The notes beneath the pieces were generated by a model. That model saw only the letters and a list, made by a program, of their open reading frames with translations. It was not told the DNA's origin and did not search any database. A DNA stretch of 64,000 nucleotides, taken from NCBI GenBank assembly GCA_014860805.1, contig JACZJB010000267.1, positions 1-64,000 on the forward strand, in the 5' to 3' direction. Positions within the stretch are counted from its first letter, which is position 1, and every line of letters starts with the position of its first letter. The stretch is from Anaerolineales bacterium (lineage in GTDB: Bacteria; Chloroflexota; Anaerolineae; Anaerolineales; Villigracilaceae). Below, in pieces: positions 45,014 to 55,516 of the stretch. The position numbers and the translations under genes were made by a program.

Positions 45014-45622
45014 ATGGACGAAACCTCACTTATCCAATCTGCACAAAAAGGCGATCTTGACGCGTTCAACACTTTGATCCTGCACTATCAGGATACCGTG
45101 TTCAATACCGCCCTGCGCATTCTCGGTGATGATGACATGGCAGAAGATGCGGCACAGGAAGCATTCATCTCCGCCTTCCGCAGCATTTCTTCTTTTCGCG
45201 GCGGCTCTTTCAAAGCGTGGATCATGCGTACCGTCACAAACGCCTGCTACGATGAATTGCGCCGACAAAAGCGGCGCCCCACCACCCCGCTTGAACCTGA
45301 AACCAGCGACGGGGAGGAAATGGATTCTCCCAAGTGGATGGCAGACCCCAACATGACGCCATCTGAAAAATCTGAAGCGGATGAACTTGAACATGCCATC
45401 CAGCATTGCCTGGAAGCACTGCCCACAGATTTCCGCACGGTGGTTGTGCTGGCAGATATTCAAGGCATGGATTACACCGAAGTGGCAGCTGCATCCAAAG
45501 TCCCGCTTGGCACCATCAAGAGTCGTCTTGCACGCGCGCGTTTGCGTCTGCGTGAATGTCTGCGCGGCTTCGAGGAACTTTTGCCCGCTTCATTTCGTCT
45601 TGAAGGGGAGAATACTCTATGA
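45014..45622 (+). CDS. ECF RNA polymerase sigma factor (SigE/RpoE-like)
   Basis: DETSLIQSAQKGDLDAFNTLILHYQDTVFNTALRILGDDDMAEDAAQEAFISAF...VAAASKVPLGTIKSRLARARLRL. Confidence 0.95.
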   Translation: MDETSLIQSAQKGDLDAFNTLILHYQDTVFNTALRILGDDDMAEDAAQEAFISAFRSISSFRGGSFKAWIMRTVTNACYDELRRQKRRPTTPLEPETSDGEEMDSPKWMADPNMTPSEKSEADELEHAIQHCLEALPTDFRTVVVLADIQGMDYTEVAAASKVPLGTIKSRLARARLRLRECLRGFEELLPASFRLEGENTL

Positions 45623-46305
45623 AAAATTTCCGCGAGATCGAACTCCTCTCATCCTATCTGGATGAACAACTCAACGCATCAGAGTCAAAGCGATTGGAAA
45701 CCCGCATCGCTGCCGACCCTGAGCTTGCTTCTGTTTTAAAAGACCTTCGCGACACCCGCGGCATTCTCCGCAAACTGCCAGCCCGCAAAGCTCCACGTAA
45801 TTTCACACTGACCCGTCAAATGGTTGGACTCAAACCGCCATTGCCCCGAGCGTACCCAGTCTTTAAATTCTCAACAGCTTTTGCCGCCATACTGCTCGTG
45901 CTGACATTTGCCGCCAACTCAATTGTTCCGCGGATAGGAATGGGAGCAGCCGCTCCTGCATACGGGTATGGAATGGGTGGCGGAGGTGGAGATGGCACAG
46001 CAATGCAAGAAGCCGCAACCGAGGCTCCTGCAGCGGCAGAAATGTTTGTAGCAACTGAGGCTCCGTCGGCAGATGCGCCATTTGCTGAAATGCAGCCAGC
46101 TCCATCCACAGACAATGGGACTCTCCGCGAGGGGGAACAAGCGCCCAAGGATGTTGCACCTGAATCAGCATTGCAAAATCAGGCTCCAGCGCAGAATGAG
46201 GCGCCGATCCCTTTCACGTGGCAAATCATTTTGCTGGCGGTCATCCTGTTGAGCGGATTGGCAATGTGGATCATCCAAAAATCTGCTTCACGCAAATGGC
46301 AATGA
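45619..46305 (+). CDS. Anti-sigma factor, transmembrane
   Basis: REIELLSSYLDEQLNASESKRLETRIAADPEL; overlaps the sigma gene stop; two TM segments with a low-complexity linker. Confidence 0.85.
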   Translation: MKNFREIELLSSYLDEQLNASESKRLETRIAADPELASVLKDLRDTRGILRKLPARKAPRNFTLTRQMVGLKPPLPRAYPVFKFSTAFAAILLVLTFAANSIVPRIGMGAAAPAYGYGMGGGGGDGTAMQEAATEAPAAAEMFVATEAPSADAPFAEMQPAPSTDNGTLREGEQAPKDVAPESALQNQAPAQNEAPIPFTWQIILLAVILLSGLAMWIIQKSASRKWQ

Positions 46306-46312
46306 TCTGCAA

Positions 46313-46801
46313 ATGGCTCATCACAGTTCGATAAAATATTGCCCGCGCTGCGGCGCAGAGGTTGTGTACGAAGACAAATTCGGCATGCTGCGCCCGGTCT
46401 GTCCGCAATGCCGTTGGATCCATTTTCAAGACCCAAAAGTAGCTGCGGCTGTTCTCGTTGAAGAGGGCAGCCGTGTGTTGCTTGTGAGGAGAGTTAACGA
46501 GCCGTTTCGCGGGTTGTGGACGTTGCCTGCGGGATTCGTCAACGGCGGCGAAGACCCTGCCGAAGCGGCGGCCCGTGAATGTTTTGAAGAAACAGGTTTG
46601 AGCGTTCACGTGATGCAGGTGCTGGATGTAATCTCCGGGCGCGAGCACGAGCGCGGCGCAGATTTCATCATTGTTTACGCTGCGGAAGTGCTTAGCGGCG
46701 AACTGACTCCAGCGGATGATGCAGATGCGGCGGAGTGGTTTGAAAGAAACAATTTACCGCCTCTGGCTTTCAAGGCAACACAAAAAGTTTTGCTTAAATA
46801 A
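46313..46801 (+). CDS. NUDIX hydrolase with N-terminal zinc ribbon
   Basis: KYCPRCGAEV...CPQC; GFVNGGEDPAEAAARECFEETGL. Confidence 0.94.
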   Translation: MAHHSSIKYCPRCGAEVVYEDKFGMLRPVCPQCRWIHFQDPKVAAAVLVEEGSRVLLVRRVNEPFRGLWTLPAGFVNGGEDPAEAAARECFEETGLSVHVMQVLDVISGREHERGADFIIVYAAEVLSGELTPADDADAAEWFERNNLPPLAFKATQKVLLK

Positions 46802-46834
46802 AAAGGACTTCGGAAAATTCCGAAGTCCTTTTTA
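46800..46834. terminator. Bidirectional terminator
   Basis: AAAAAGGACTTCGGAA-AA-TTCCGAAGTCCTTTTT. Confidence 0.92.
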
Positions 46835-46839
46835 TAAAA

Positions 46840-48975
46840 CTAGCGTCCAAATTGGTAATTAAAGAACTCGTAGCTTTCCTTGATGTTGTTGTCAAAGTCA
46901 ACCGCATAGAAACCGACAGCGTAATCGCCATCTACAAGGTAGCGGGACTCAAACCAGAAACCCTGCTCGCCATATGTGAAGACGACGCCCCCCAGTGAAT
47001 AATCATAATAGGTTTCGTTGTTCTCATCAAAATAATAGGATTTGACGTAATCTTCGAACTGGTCACCAATTTGCGGTGTGACGGCAACCGCAGTGGCAAC
47101 GCCATCCCCATCGGGGTCGGGCAGGGCATAGACTTGCAGTAAGTTGCCATCAGGGTCAAAGAGAAGTTTGGCATTCACAGGAGAACCGTTCAAAGGAGTG
47201 TATTGCCCGTACAACGAGTATGTTGAAATACCCGATTCGCTCAAGTATTCATCCGGTTGGAACAAGGCAAATTCTTCATGCACGCCATCTTTGAGCACCC
47301 AAAGGCTCGGAGTCCATTCATAGCTGACTTGAATCGGGCTGGGACCATAATCAGGCATGTTGACACCGCCCACTGTGGTTGTGTTTTCAGCAAAATAGTA
47401 GAAAGTATCACCCACCCAATAGGCATTCGCATCCGGGTTATAAAAGTAGAGAATAAAGTAAATGTAAGCCACGTCGCCAGTCACAGTGGTGGAAAGCGTA
47501 AGCGTCTCATCACCCACAATGGCAGTATCGGAGAGTTGAACAGGGGCAATGCTGAACTCCGATGCACCGGGAGCAACTATCGGGTTGGCGCGATTCGGCT
47601 CGAAGGCTTGTCCTGACTGTGGGACAAATGCCTGTCCGGTATAGTGGAATGCCAAAAATTCATCCCACGAGGATTGTTCGAGAAAACGGGCGGCATCGAT
47701 AGAGTAGCGAAGCGGGGAATTTTCGTTATATTCCGTGAAGACGTAAATATCCGAGATCGGGAAATGGAATGAAATTCCATACGATCCAGCCATGCTCGTA
47801 CCATGTTTCTCCGCAACGATTGCACTGCTAATGGCTGTACGTAATTGTTCATTCGCCTGCACAATGGCGGGATCATTGGTGGTCGCCATGATCTCCGCAA
47901 AATTAACCAAATCAATAAATGGAGAAGGCAGGCGCTCGTCGAACACAGAATAGTAACTTCGCGTGTATTGACGTCCCTGCGCCACCCATTGCTGGTCAAC
48001 TGCCGCCAGAGTAGCGATAAATTGGTTCATCGCGTTGATAACATCCGGCATACGGGCGCTATCGATTGCGCTCAAGGTGGTGTCTGCTTCAAATTCAGCA
48101 ATTTCAGTGGAAGAACGAGATAAGGTAAGCAACGTATCTTCAACGATGTAGGTTGAAACAATGTATTGTGATAATTCCCGTCCACTGGCGGAGGGGTTCT
48201 GAGCAAGCCGTTGCAGCCAGCCAGCGTATGCCCAGCCTGTTGCAGGCTCCACTTCTTGGGAGGCGATCATATAGTTTGCATACGGATAAAGGGAACCAAA
48301 CACTTCAACCATACCCATCAAACAGGCGTCAAAGCCCAAAACTTCAAATTTCTGCCCGCCCATGGATTGTTGAATCTGCGCAACTGAGTTGGTGATTTCA
48401 GGAAGTGACAGGGTGTTTCCAGAACTGAGATCCGAGAATCCCATTGCCCAGCCTGCGCCATGATCAGACATGATCAACGCATATTTCTTGGCTGGATAAT
48501 TCCTTATCGCCCAGGTCGCAAAATCAACCAGGGTTTGCGGGTTACCCATATCAGCTTCACCCACATACTCGACCACCGGGGAATTAATAGCATTTAAATC
48601 ATTGTCCTGGGTGATCAGGAACCGGCGCGTATCTGACCAGTCGCCATCGCCATTGAACCCTCCCACGCCACGATCCAACTGGACCACAATATTCATCTGT
48701 GAGTTCGAGCCCACCAACTCCATTTCATTGACGTCAAACCAAATATCTCCCTCCAGAATCTCATCATCGGCATCCCCGTAAATCATGACTGTCCATTCCG
48801 GTAAATTGGATGTATCAGCGGGAACGATAACTTCAGAGGGTCCATTCACTTGTGGGGAAAGTCCCAACAACGTATCGCCAAAAAAATAAAGCCCCGCAAC
48901 TATGCAACAAACACTCACGAGACAAATGACAATTACCGCAACAAGCACAGGTATGCCAAGTTTTGTATTCCTCAT
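46840..48975 (-). CDS. Clostripain (C11) family peptidase-like protein
   Basis: KKYALIMSDHGAGWAMGFSD...FEVLGFDACLMGMVEV: His and Cys catalytic motifs. Confidence 0.9.
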   Translation of the reverse strand: MRNTKLGIPVLVAVIVICLVSVCCIVAGLYFFGDTLLGLSPQVNGPSEVIVPADTSNLPEWTVMIYGDADDEILEGDIWFDVNEMELVGSNSQMNIVVQLDRGVGGFNGDGDWSDTRRFLITQDNDLNAINSPVVEYVGEADMGNPQTLVDFATWAIRNYPAKKYALIMSDHGAGWAMGFSDLSSGNTLSLPEITNSVAQIQQSMGGQKFEVLGFDACLMGMVEVFGSLYPYANYMIASQEVEPATGWAYAGWLQRLAQNPSASGRELSQYIVSTYIVEDTLLTLSRSSTEIAEFEADTTLSAIDSARMPDVINAMNQFIATLAAVDQQWVAQGRQYTRSYYSVFDERLPSPFIDLVNFAEIMATTNDPAIVQANEQLRTAISSAIVAEKHGTSMAGSYGISFHFPISDIYVFTEYNENSPLRYSIDAARFLEQSSWDEFLAFHYTGQAFVPQSGQAFEPNRANPIVAPGASEFSIAPVQLSDTAIVGDETLTLSTTVTGDVAYIYFILYFYNPDANAYWVGDTFYYFAENTTTVGGVNMPDYGPSPIQVSYEWTPSLWVLKDGVHEEFALFQPDEYLSESGISTYSLYGQYTPLNGSPVNAKLLFDPDGNLLQVYALPDPDGDGVATAVAVTPQIGDQFEDYVKSYYFDENNETYYDYSLGGVVFTYGEQGFWFESRYLVDGDYAVGFYAVDFDNNIKESYEFFNYQFGR

Positions 48976-49137
48976 CTCTGCCTCCAAACAAGAATATGAT
49001 GCTCACAACGAAAAAATACGCTTCTCTGACGAATTGGTTTCAACATGATAGCATAGCTGAATATGACGTACAAGATAGCCGCATTTTAATTCCATGATAC
49101 AACGCCCCCCAAAAAACGCAATCACCCGATTGTTTGA

Positions 49138-49899
49138 TTAATCCAGCAATAATTCAACGGGACAATGATCTGACCCCATGACACTATCATGGATGATCAC
49201 ATCCTTTATTCGCGGAACAAGAGCTTCAGAAACTAGGAAATAATCCAAACGCCAGCCAATTCCCCGTGCACGGGCATTCAGACGGTACGTCCACCAGGTG
49301 TACTGGACTTTGTCAGGATACAAGCGGCGGAAAATATCCACAAAGCCGTTGTCCAGAAATTTCTGCACCCATTCACGTTCTTCAGGCAAAAAGCCGGAAG
49401 TCTTTTCATTTGCTTTTGCATTCTTTAAATCGATCGGCATGTGAGAAGTGTTAAAGTCGCCCGTAATAATGATATCCTCCCCGTTTTTATGAAGTGAGTG
49501 ACATAATTCCAGCAGATGAGCATAGAATTCAAGTTTATAGTCCACGCGATCCTGTCCGCGCTGGCCGTTCGGGAAGTAAATGTTGAAGAGGCGCAGACCA
49601 GCCCACCGCGTTTGAATGACGCGTCCCTCCACGTCAAAATGCGGCGCATCCATGCCCATCACAATCTCATCAGGCTCTTTCTTATAAAAAGTCGCCACAC
49701 CGCTGTATCCGGGGCGCTTTGCCGCATTCCACACAAAGGGAAGCTTCAACGCAACACGTTGTTCTTCACTTAATTGTTCCTCCCGCGCCTTCACTTCCTG
49801 CAGGCACAAGGCATCCGGCTGTTGAGCAAACGCCCAATCCAACGCGTCTTTTCCAAGTGCGGCACGAATGCCGTTCACATTCCAGGTAATGATTTTCAT
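49138..49899 (-). CDS. xth: Exodeoxyribonuclease III
   Basis: MKIITWNVNGIRAALGKDALDWAFAQQPDALCLQEVKA...GDFNTSH...GSDHCPVEL. Confidence 0.96.
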   Translation of the reverse strand: MKIITWNVNGIRAALGKDALDWAFAQQPDALCLQEVKAREEQLSEEQRVALKLPFVWNAAKRPGYSGVATFYKKEPDEIVMGMDAPHFDVEGRVIQTRWAGLRLFNIYFPNGQRGQDRVDYKLEFYAHLLELCHSLHKNGEDIIITGDFNTSHMPIDLKNAKANEKTSGFLPEEREWVQKFLDNGFVDIFRRLYPDKVQYTWWTYRLNARARGIGWRLDYFLVSEALVPRIKDVIIHDSVMGSDHCPVELLLD

Positions 49900-49952
49900 C
49901 TGCAAAGTCCGTTTTTGTTTTATGGTAAACTTGATTTGAAGACAGGAGAATT

Positions 49953-50345
49953 ATGAACAATACAACTGTCAAAAAGATACTTTGTATTGAAGACGAACCC
50001 GAAATGATCGATCTGATCCGATTAATTCTTGGACGCCGCGGGTTTGACGTCATCGGCGCAGCAGGCGGAGTGGAAGGCATCAAAATGGTTCGTGAATTAC
50101 TCCCGGACCTTGTTCTGCTCGATCTGATGATGCCGGACATGGATGGCTGGGAAGTATACCAACAAATGAAAGCCGACACTACCACCCGCGACATCCCTGT
50201 CATTGTCGTCACAGCCAAGGCGCAGAACATAGACAAAGTACTCGGCTTGCACATAGCAAAAGTGGACGACTACATCGCCAAGCCGTTCGGACCGCAAGAG
50301 CTGATGGATAGTGTGGAAAAAGTATTCAAACAAAAATCATCCTGA
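49953..50345 (+). CDS. Response regulator receiver protein
   Basis: KILCIEDEPEMIDLIRLIL...LVLLDLMMPDMDGWEVYQ...VIVVTAKAQ...DDYIAKPFGPQEL. Confidence 0.94.
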   Translation: MNNTTVKKILCIEDEPEMIDLIRLILGRRGFDVIGAAGGVEGIKMVRELLPDLVLLDLMMPDMDGWEVYQQMKADTTTRDIPVIVVTAKAQNIDKVLGLHIAKVDDYIAKPFGPQELMDSVEKVFKQKSS

Positions 50346-50399
50346 ACTCAATTTCTTATCCTTCGGGCGGCACTCCAGCCGCCCGAATTCATGATACCC

Positions 50400-50768
50400 A
50401 TGCCCCAGATCATCATCACCAACCAGACCAAACCGATTGAACAACCCGCGCAAGTGGGCTACTGCGACTCATTCCTCTGCAAATTGCGCGGACTCATGTT
50501 CAGAAAACGCCTCGCACTTAACGAAGGCCTGCTGCTCGTCGAAAAACGGGATTCGCGTCTCGACACATCCATCCACATGTTCTTCGTGCCTTTCGATCTT
50601 GCCGTATTTTGGATCAACACAGAAATGACCGTTGTGGACAAGGTCATTGCGAAATCCTGGCATCCTGCTTATTTTCCCAAGGCAGACGCAAAATTCACAT
50701 TGGAGATACACCCTGATCGTTTTGGGGATTACGAAATTGGCGACAAGGTTGAATTCAAGAATGCATAA
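50400..50768 (+). CDS. DUF192 family protein
   Basis: GLMFRKRLALNEGLLLVEKRDSRLDTSIHMFFVPFDLAVFWINTEMTVVDKV. Confidence 0.88.
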   Translation: MPQIIITNQTKPIEQPAQVGYCDSFLCKLRGLMFRKRLALNEGLLLVEKRDSRLDTSIHMFFVPFDLAVFWINTEMTVVDKVIAKSWHPAYFPKADAKFTLEIHPDRFGDYEIGDKVEFKNA

Positions 50769-52167
50769 ACGCGCCATCCCGATTCTTTTTCTTATAGCAA
50801 GCCTGCTCTTTTCATCCCAACCCGTCCACGCGCAAGATGCCAGCGGGCCTATTTACATTGTGCAGCCCGGTGACAGCCTTTCCTCCATTGCAGCGCGTTT
50901 TAGCGTCAGCCTCAATGATCTGATGTCTGCAAATGGAATCGCGGATGCAAATCAATTAACCGCCGGGCAGCAGCTTGTCATACCGGGGCTTGAAGGGATT
51001 ACCGGTCTCCTTAGCACGGAAGTCATCAACTTCGGTGATTCGTACCGCAGCCTCATGCGCCAGACGCAAGTGCCTGACAGTTTATTCAGAAAGCTTAACC
51101 ATGTCGTCAGTCCAAGCGAATTTTATGTGGGCGTGAGCATGATTCTTCCGGGACAAGGTGAAAGCCAGAACAACAAGCGCATCTCCCCTGCTGCGGGAGA
51201 ATCCCTGCTTGAATTGGCGGTAAAAAACAACACCGATGTTTGGTCGCTTGCTGATATCAATGGCTTGGATGGTTCGTGGGATGGCTTGCCCGGTGATACG
51301 CTTTTTACCAAAGGAGAAGGTGATAATGCAGCCACAACTGGTTTGCCGTCTGCATTTGTCAGCGCAGAGATTCGCGACCTGCCGATAAAGCAGGGCGGCA
51401 CTGGAGTAATCAAAGTGCAAACGATCCCCGGCGTTACACTGGGCGGCTTGCTTGTTGACCATCCTTTGAATTTCTTTCCAGATGAGAATGGTGTGCAAGT
51501 TGCATTGCAAGGCGTCCATGCCTTGTTGGAGCCGGGGGTTTATCCTTTACGGTTGGATGCGACCCTGCCGGATGGAAGCAAGCAATCTTACGAGCAGTTA
51601 ATCTTGATCATCTCAGGCAATTATCCAGATGACCCGCTATTATATGTAGACCCAGCTACAATCGACCCTGCTTCCACAGAACCTGAACTGCAGGAATTGA
51701 TCAGGCTGACAACCCCTTCGACTCCTACAAAGCTTTGGTCTGGTGATTTTATTTCCCCGGCCATCGCCTACGCTGAATCGACATATTTCACATCACGCTA
51801 TGGCAACCGCCGGATGTATATTGGGCAGGGCACTGACTTACAGGTACCGGGCTTTCACACAGGCCTGGATTTTGGCGGCGGCGATGGTTTGGCGATCACT
51901 GCTCCCGCAGCAGGACGAGTAGTATTTGCCGGTCCATGGACGGTTCGTGGAAATGCCACTGTGATCGACCATGGCTGGGGAGTGTATAGCGGCTTTTGGC
52001 ATCAATCCGCGATTCAGGTGCAGGTTGGCCAATTGGTGGAGAAAAATCAAGTCATTGGGCTCGTGGGCGGAACCGGGCGGGTAACAGGAGCGCATTTGCA
52101 TTGGGAGTTGTGGGTCAACGGCATACAGGTGGATCCGCTCGATTGGCTGATTCAGACCTACCCTTAA
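50761..52167 (+). CDS. LysM domain M23 family metallopeptidase
   Basis: YIVQPGDSLSSIAARFSVSLNDLMSANGI LysM; C-terminal GLDFGGGDGLAITAPAAGRVVFAGPW...GAHLHWELWVNG. Confidence 0.94.
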   Translation: MHKRAIPILFLIASLLFSSQPVHAQDASGPIYIVQPGDSLSSIAARFSVSLNDLMSANGIADANQLTAGQQLVIPGLEGITGLLSTEVINFGDSYRSLMRQTQVPDSLFRKLNHVVSPSEFYVGVSMILPGQGESQNNKRISPAAGESLLELAVKNNTDVWSLADINGLDGSWDGLPGDTLFTKGEGDNAATTGLPSAFVSAEIRDLPIKQGGTGVIKVQTIPGVTLGGLLVDHPLNFFPDENGVQVALQGVHALLEPGVYPLRLDATLPDGSKQSYEQLILIISGNYPDDPLLYVDPATIDPASTEPELQELIRLTTPSTPTKLWSGDFISPAIAYAESTYFTSRYGNRRMYIGQGTDLQVPGFHTGLDFGGGDGLAITAPAAGRVVFAGPWTVRGNATVIDHGWGVYSGFWHQSAIQVQVGQLVEKNQVIGLVGGTGRVTGAHLHWELWVNGIQVDPLDWLIQTYP

Positions 52168-52227
52168 AGATGAAGCGTTGCACTCCATCCTTGAATATGC
52201 TAAACTCGTGCAAAGGATTCTGCCGAC

Positions 52228-52719
52228 ATGAACAACATCATCAACTTTCTGAAACAAAGTGATATTTTTTATCAGTTCACGCCCACTCAATTGGAGTTGG
52301 TCGGAAATTTGTGTCAGGAAGTTGTTTACAATTCCGGGGAAATTGTCTTTCAGGAAAATAGCAGCAGCAAGGAATTGTATGTGATCGTGCAGGGCGAGGT
52401 GGACATCCTGATCAACCGCAGCACCACAGGCGATGTTGAAAAAAAGGATACGCCGGTTGCGCGTTTGCGAAGAGGCCAGTCGTTCGGAGAAGTAGCTTTG
52501 GTAGATGAAGGACTGCGATCCGCATCTGCCCGTGCCGCTCAAAAAGATACGCGCCTGCTTGTCATTCAACGGGATAAGTTGATCATGCTGTGTGAGACCT
52601 ATCCACAACTTGGATATCGCCTCATGCACAACCTCGCAGCGGATCTGGCAATGAAAATCCGCAACACTGACTTGCGCATTCGTGAACAGCTTTTGTATAA
52701 ACCGCACGGCAATTCCTAA
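52228..52719 (+). CDS. Cyclic nucleotide-binding domain protein
   Basis: SGEIVFQENSSSKELYVIVQGEVDILINR...RGQSFGEVALVDEGLRSASARA. Confidence 0.9.
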   Translation: MNNIINFLKQSDIFYQFTPTQLELVGNLCQEVVYNSGEIVFQENSSSKELYVIVQGEVDILINRSTTGDVEKKDTPVARLRRGQSFGEVALVDEGLRSASARAAQKDTRLLVIQRDKLIMLCETYPQLGYRLMHNLAADLAMKIRNTDLRIREQLLYKPHGNS

Positions 52720-52749
52720 GATTTTCATTAAAAGTCTAGACACAAACAC

Positions 52750-52778
52750 TTGACCTAATCCTAAAATCCCCTTATTAT
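52750..52778 (+). promoter_or_regulatory. Candidate promoter of liv operon
   Basis: TTGACC-N17-TATTAT, about 210 nt upstream of the substrate-binding-protein ATG. Confidence 0.6.
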
Positions 52779-52993
52779 TACTGCTTAATAAAAAAAATGG
52801 CTTTTTATTAGTGGTGAGAGTTAAGCCTGAAAAAAATCCCAGTAAACAGGGTTTTTGAGGGCTTTCTTTATATATTGATATTTCGCCAATTCAAAGGAGG
52901 TGAGGCCGACAATCGGTAGTATTGTCCACTATTTGGTATTGCCCGCATCTGCGGGAAAATTGAATTCACCTAACTATTTGGAGGAGTACAGAA

Positions 52994-54277
52994 ATGAACA
53001 AGCGTTTGCTCGCTTTACTATCCGTGTTGGTTGTTGCCAGCATGGTGCTCGCCGCCTGTGGTGCGCCTGCCGCCACCGAAGCCCCCGCTGCCACTGAAGC
53101 CCCCGCCATGACCGAAGCCCCCGCCGCCACCGAAGCTCCTGCTTCAGGTCCCGCCGCCGGCTCCATGGGCACAATCAAAATCGCAACCCAGAGCCCGCTC
53201 TCTGGTGGACAGTCCTTGCTCGGTGTTGCCATCAAGCAGGGTGCTGAATTAGCCCTCGAACAATTGGGCGGCGATTTAGCTGCCATGGGCTATGATGTCC
53301 AACTTGCTCCATATGATGATCAGGCTACCCCTGACGTCGGCGTTGCGAATGCCAAGAACATTGTTGCTGATTCCGCAATTCTCTGCGGCGTTGGCCACTT
53401 GAACTCTGGCGTTATGATCCCCTCTTCCGAGGAATATCACACCGCTGGTTTGGCCTTCGTTTCCCCCGCCAACACCAACCCTGTTGTAACCACCCGCGGA
53501 TACCTTGAAGTCAACCGCATTGTGGGTCGCGATGATGTTCAGGCCCCTGCTGCTGAAGAATACGCGTTCAAGACCCTTGGCGCCAAGTCTGTCTTCATTA
53601 TCCATGACAAGACCGCTTACGGTCAGGGCGTTGCTGAGTTCTTCCGCACTGCTGCAGAAGAAGACGGCATCACAGTCGTTGACTTTGTTGGTACCGAAGA
53701 AACAGCCAACTTTGACGCCATTATCGCCCCGCTCGTCGCCGCTGCCCCTGATGTTGTGTTCTTTGCTGGTATCTACAATCAGGCTGGTGTATTCTTCAAG
53801 CAGGCGCGCGAAGCCGGCTTCGAAGGTACCTTCCTCGGTACCGATGGTATGGACTCAAGCGATCTCGCCGATTTGGCTGGTACCGCTTTGACCACCGGCG
53901 GCGGCATGGCTTACACCACAGTTGCCGGCCCCGCTTCTGCCTACCCATCCGCTGCTCAGTTCGTTGAAGACTACACTGCAAAATTCGGTGCTGCTCCTGA
54001 AGCCTACGCCTCACAAGGCTATGATGCCATGGGTGTCTGCTTGGCTGCTATCAAGGCTGCTGCTGAAGCTGCTGGTGGCACCCCCACCCGCAATCAGGTT
54101 GCCCTAGCCATCCGCGCTCTGAGCTATGAAGGTCTTACCAGCACCATCGCCTTCGACGAGATCGGTGACCTCCCCCTCGCCAAGTATTTCATCATCAAAG
54201 TTAACGCCACATCCAAAGATACTTGGGGCACCAACGAGATCATCGACAGCTTCGACCTGCCATCCCCCGGTAAATAA
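52994..54277 (+). CDS. Branched-chain amino acid ABC transporter substrate-binding protein
   Basis: Lipobox MVLAACGAP; AATEAP-rich linker; IKIATQSPLSGGQSLLGVAIKQGAELALEQLGG. Confidence 0.95.
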   Translation: MNKRLLALLSVLVVASMVLAACGAPAATEAPAATEAPAMTEAPAATEAPASGPAAGSMGTIKIATQSPLSGGQSLLGVAIKQGAELALEQLGGDLAAMGYDVQLAPYDDQATPDVGVANAKNIVADSAILCGVGHLNSGVMIPSSEEYHTAGLAFVSPANTNPVVTTRGYLEVNRIVGRDDVQAPAAEEYAFKTLGAKSVFIIHDKTAYGQGVAEFFRTAAEEDGITVVDFVGTEETANFDAIIAPLVAAAPDVVFFAGIYNQAGVFFKQAREAGFEGTFLGTDGMDSSDLADLAGTALTTGGGMAYTTVAGPASAYPSAAQFVEDYTAKFGAAPEAYASQGYDAMGVCLAAIKAAAEAAGGTPTRNQVALAIRALSYEGLTSTIAFDEIGDLPLAKYFIIKVNATSKDTWGTNEIIDSFDLPSPGK

Positions 54278-54356
54278 GTCCACGAAATTGCACGAAAACC
54301 TCTCTCCCTGTGAAGGGAGAGAGGTTCATTAATATAAAAGGACAGGTATTGAAGAA

Positions 54357-55490
54357 ATGAAACAATTCACATCAAACCCCTTTTACAAATTCATCCTCTT
54401 TCCAGTTGGGCAAATCGTTGCGTTTGCCGTGGGAGCGAGTCTGGTCCTGTCTCTTTTAACCGTCCTGCTCGCCTATATCTTTCGGGCCAACATCACGGAT
54501 TTTGATCTCGTGGAACGGGTTTTATTGATCCTTCCACAAGTTGTGATCAACGGGTTAACCATTGGTTTTGTTTATTCCACCATAGCCCTGGGCTATACAA
54601 TGGTTTATGGTGTTTTGGAATTCATTAATTTTTCACACAGTGAAATCTTCATGGTAGGGGGAATCGTAGGTGTTGAATTGATGGCTTATTTTGATCATAC
54701 CGGCGCCCTACAAACGATGAACCAATATGTGGTCATCGCGCTTGCGATCATTCTTGGAATGATCATCTCCGGCTCATTGGCTGTAACAGTTGAGCGCATT
54801 GCCTACAAGCCGTTGCGCGGCGCCCCGCGGCTTGTGCCGCTAATTTCCGCCATTGGCATGTCGTTCTTTTTACAGGATGCAGTACGCCTCATCCTCAGCC
54901 TGACAACGGGGGAATTCAATGTAATTCTGCCTCAGTTTGGAACATTTGATAAATTTTTAGTCCTTGCAGTGCCAGGCATAGAAGCACCTCTGCGCTTTCA
55001 AATAAAGAACCTCCTGCTGGTGGGAGTGGCTGTGCTTATGTTGGTTGGCCTTAACTATCTGGTGAATGGCACAAAGATCGGCAAAGCCATTCGTGCAGTT
55101 GCCCAGGATCGTCCATCCGCAAGCTTAATGGGCATTAATGTCAACATGATCATTTCTGTCACCTTTTTGATCGGCGGCGCGTTGGGCGGTGCGGCGGGCG
55201 TGCTCTTTGCATTGAAAGCGACCAAGCTGGATCCATTTGTAGGCTTCTTCCCAGGCTTGAAAGCGTTCACAGCCGCAGTGCTTGGCGGTATCGGAAATTT
55301 AACAGGAGCGCTGCTCGGCGGATTAATCCTCGGCTTGCTGGAATCCTTCAGCGCTTCCTATCTTTCCACATTTACAAGCGGCGCTTTTGGTGCGGAATAT
55401 AAGGACATCTTTGCTTTTGCCATTTTGATCCTTGTGCTCATTCTTCGTCCTTCCGGTTTGCTTGGTCAAACCGTTGGGCAGAAGGCATAA
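54357..55490 (+). CDS. livH: Branched-chain amino acid ABC permease (LivH type)
   Basis: GLTIGFVYSTIALGYTMVYGVLEFINFSHSEIFMVGG...GALGGAAGVLFAL. Confidence 0.95.
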   Translation: MKQFTSNPFYKFILFPVGQIVAFAVGASLVLSLLTVLLAYIFRANITDFDLVERVLLILPQVVINGLTIGFVYSTIALGYTMVYGVLEFINFSHSEIFMVGGIVGVELMAYFDHTGALQTMNQYVVIALAIILGMIISGSLAVTVERIAYKPLRGAPRLVPLISAIGMSFFLQDAVRLILSLTTGEFNVILPQFGTFDKFLVLAVPGIEAPLRFQIKNLLLVGVAVLMLVGLNYLVNGTKIGKAIRAVAQDRPSASLMGINVNMIISVTFLIGGALGGAAGVLFALKATKLDPFVGFFPGLKAFTAAVLGGIGNLTGALLGGLILGLLESFSASYLSTFTSGAFGAEYKDIFAFAILILVLILRPSGLLGQTVGQKA

Positions 55491-55516
55491 TCCGTTTTCA
55501 GGAAAAGGCAAACCCC

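Noticed and set aside
52900-53097. 65-aa ORF starting at the GTG inside AAAGGAGGTGA
   Set aside because: The start lies within the SD-like sequence and the ORF runs into the substrate-binding-protein gene in another frame; no conserved features.
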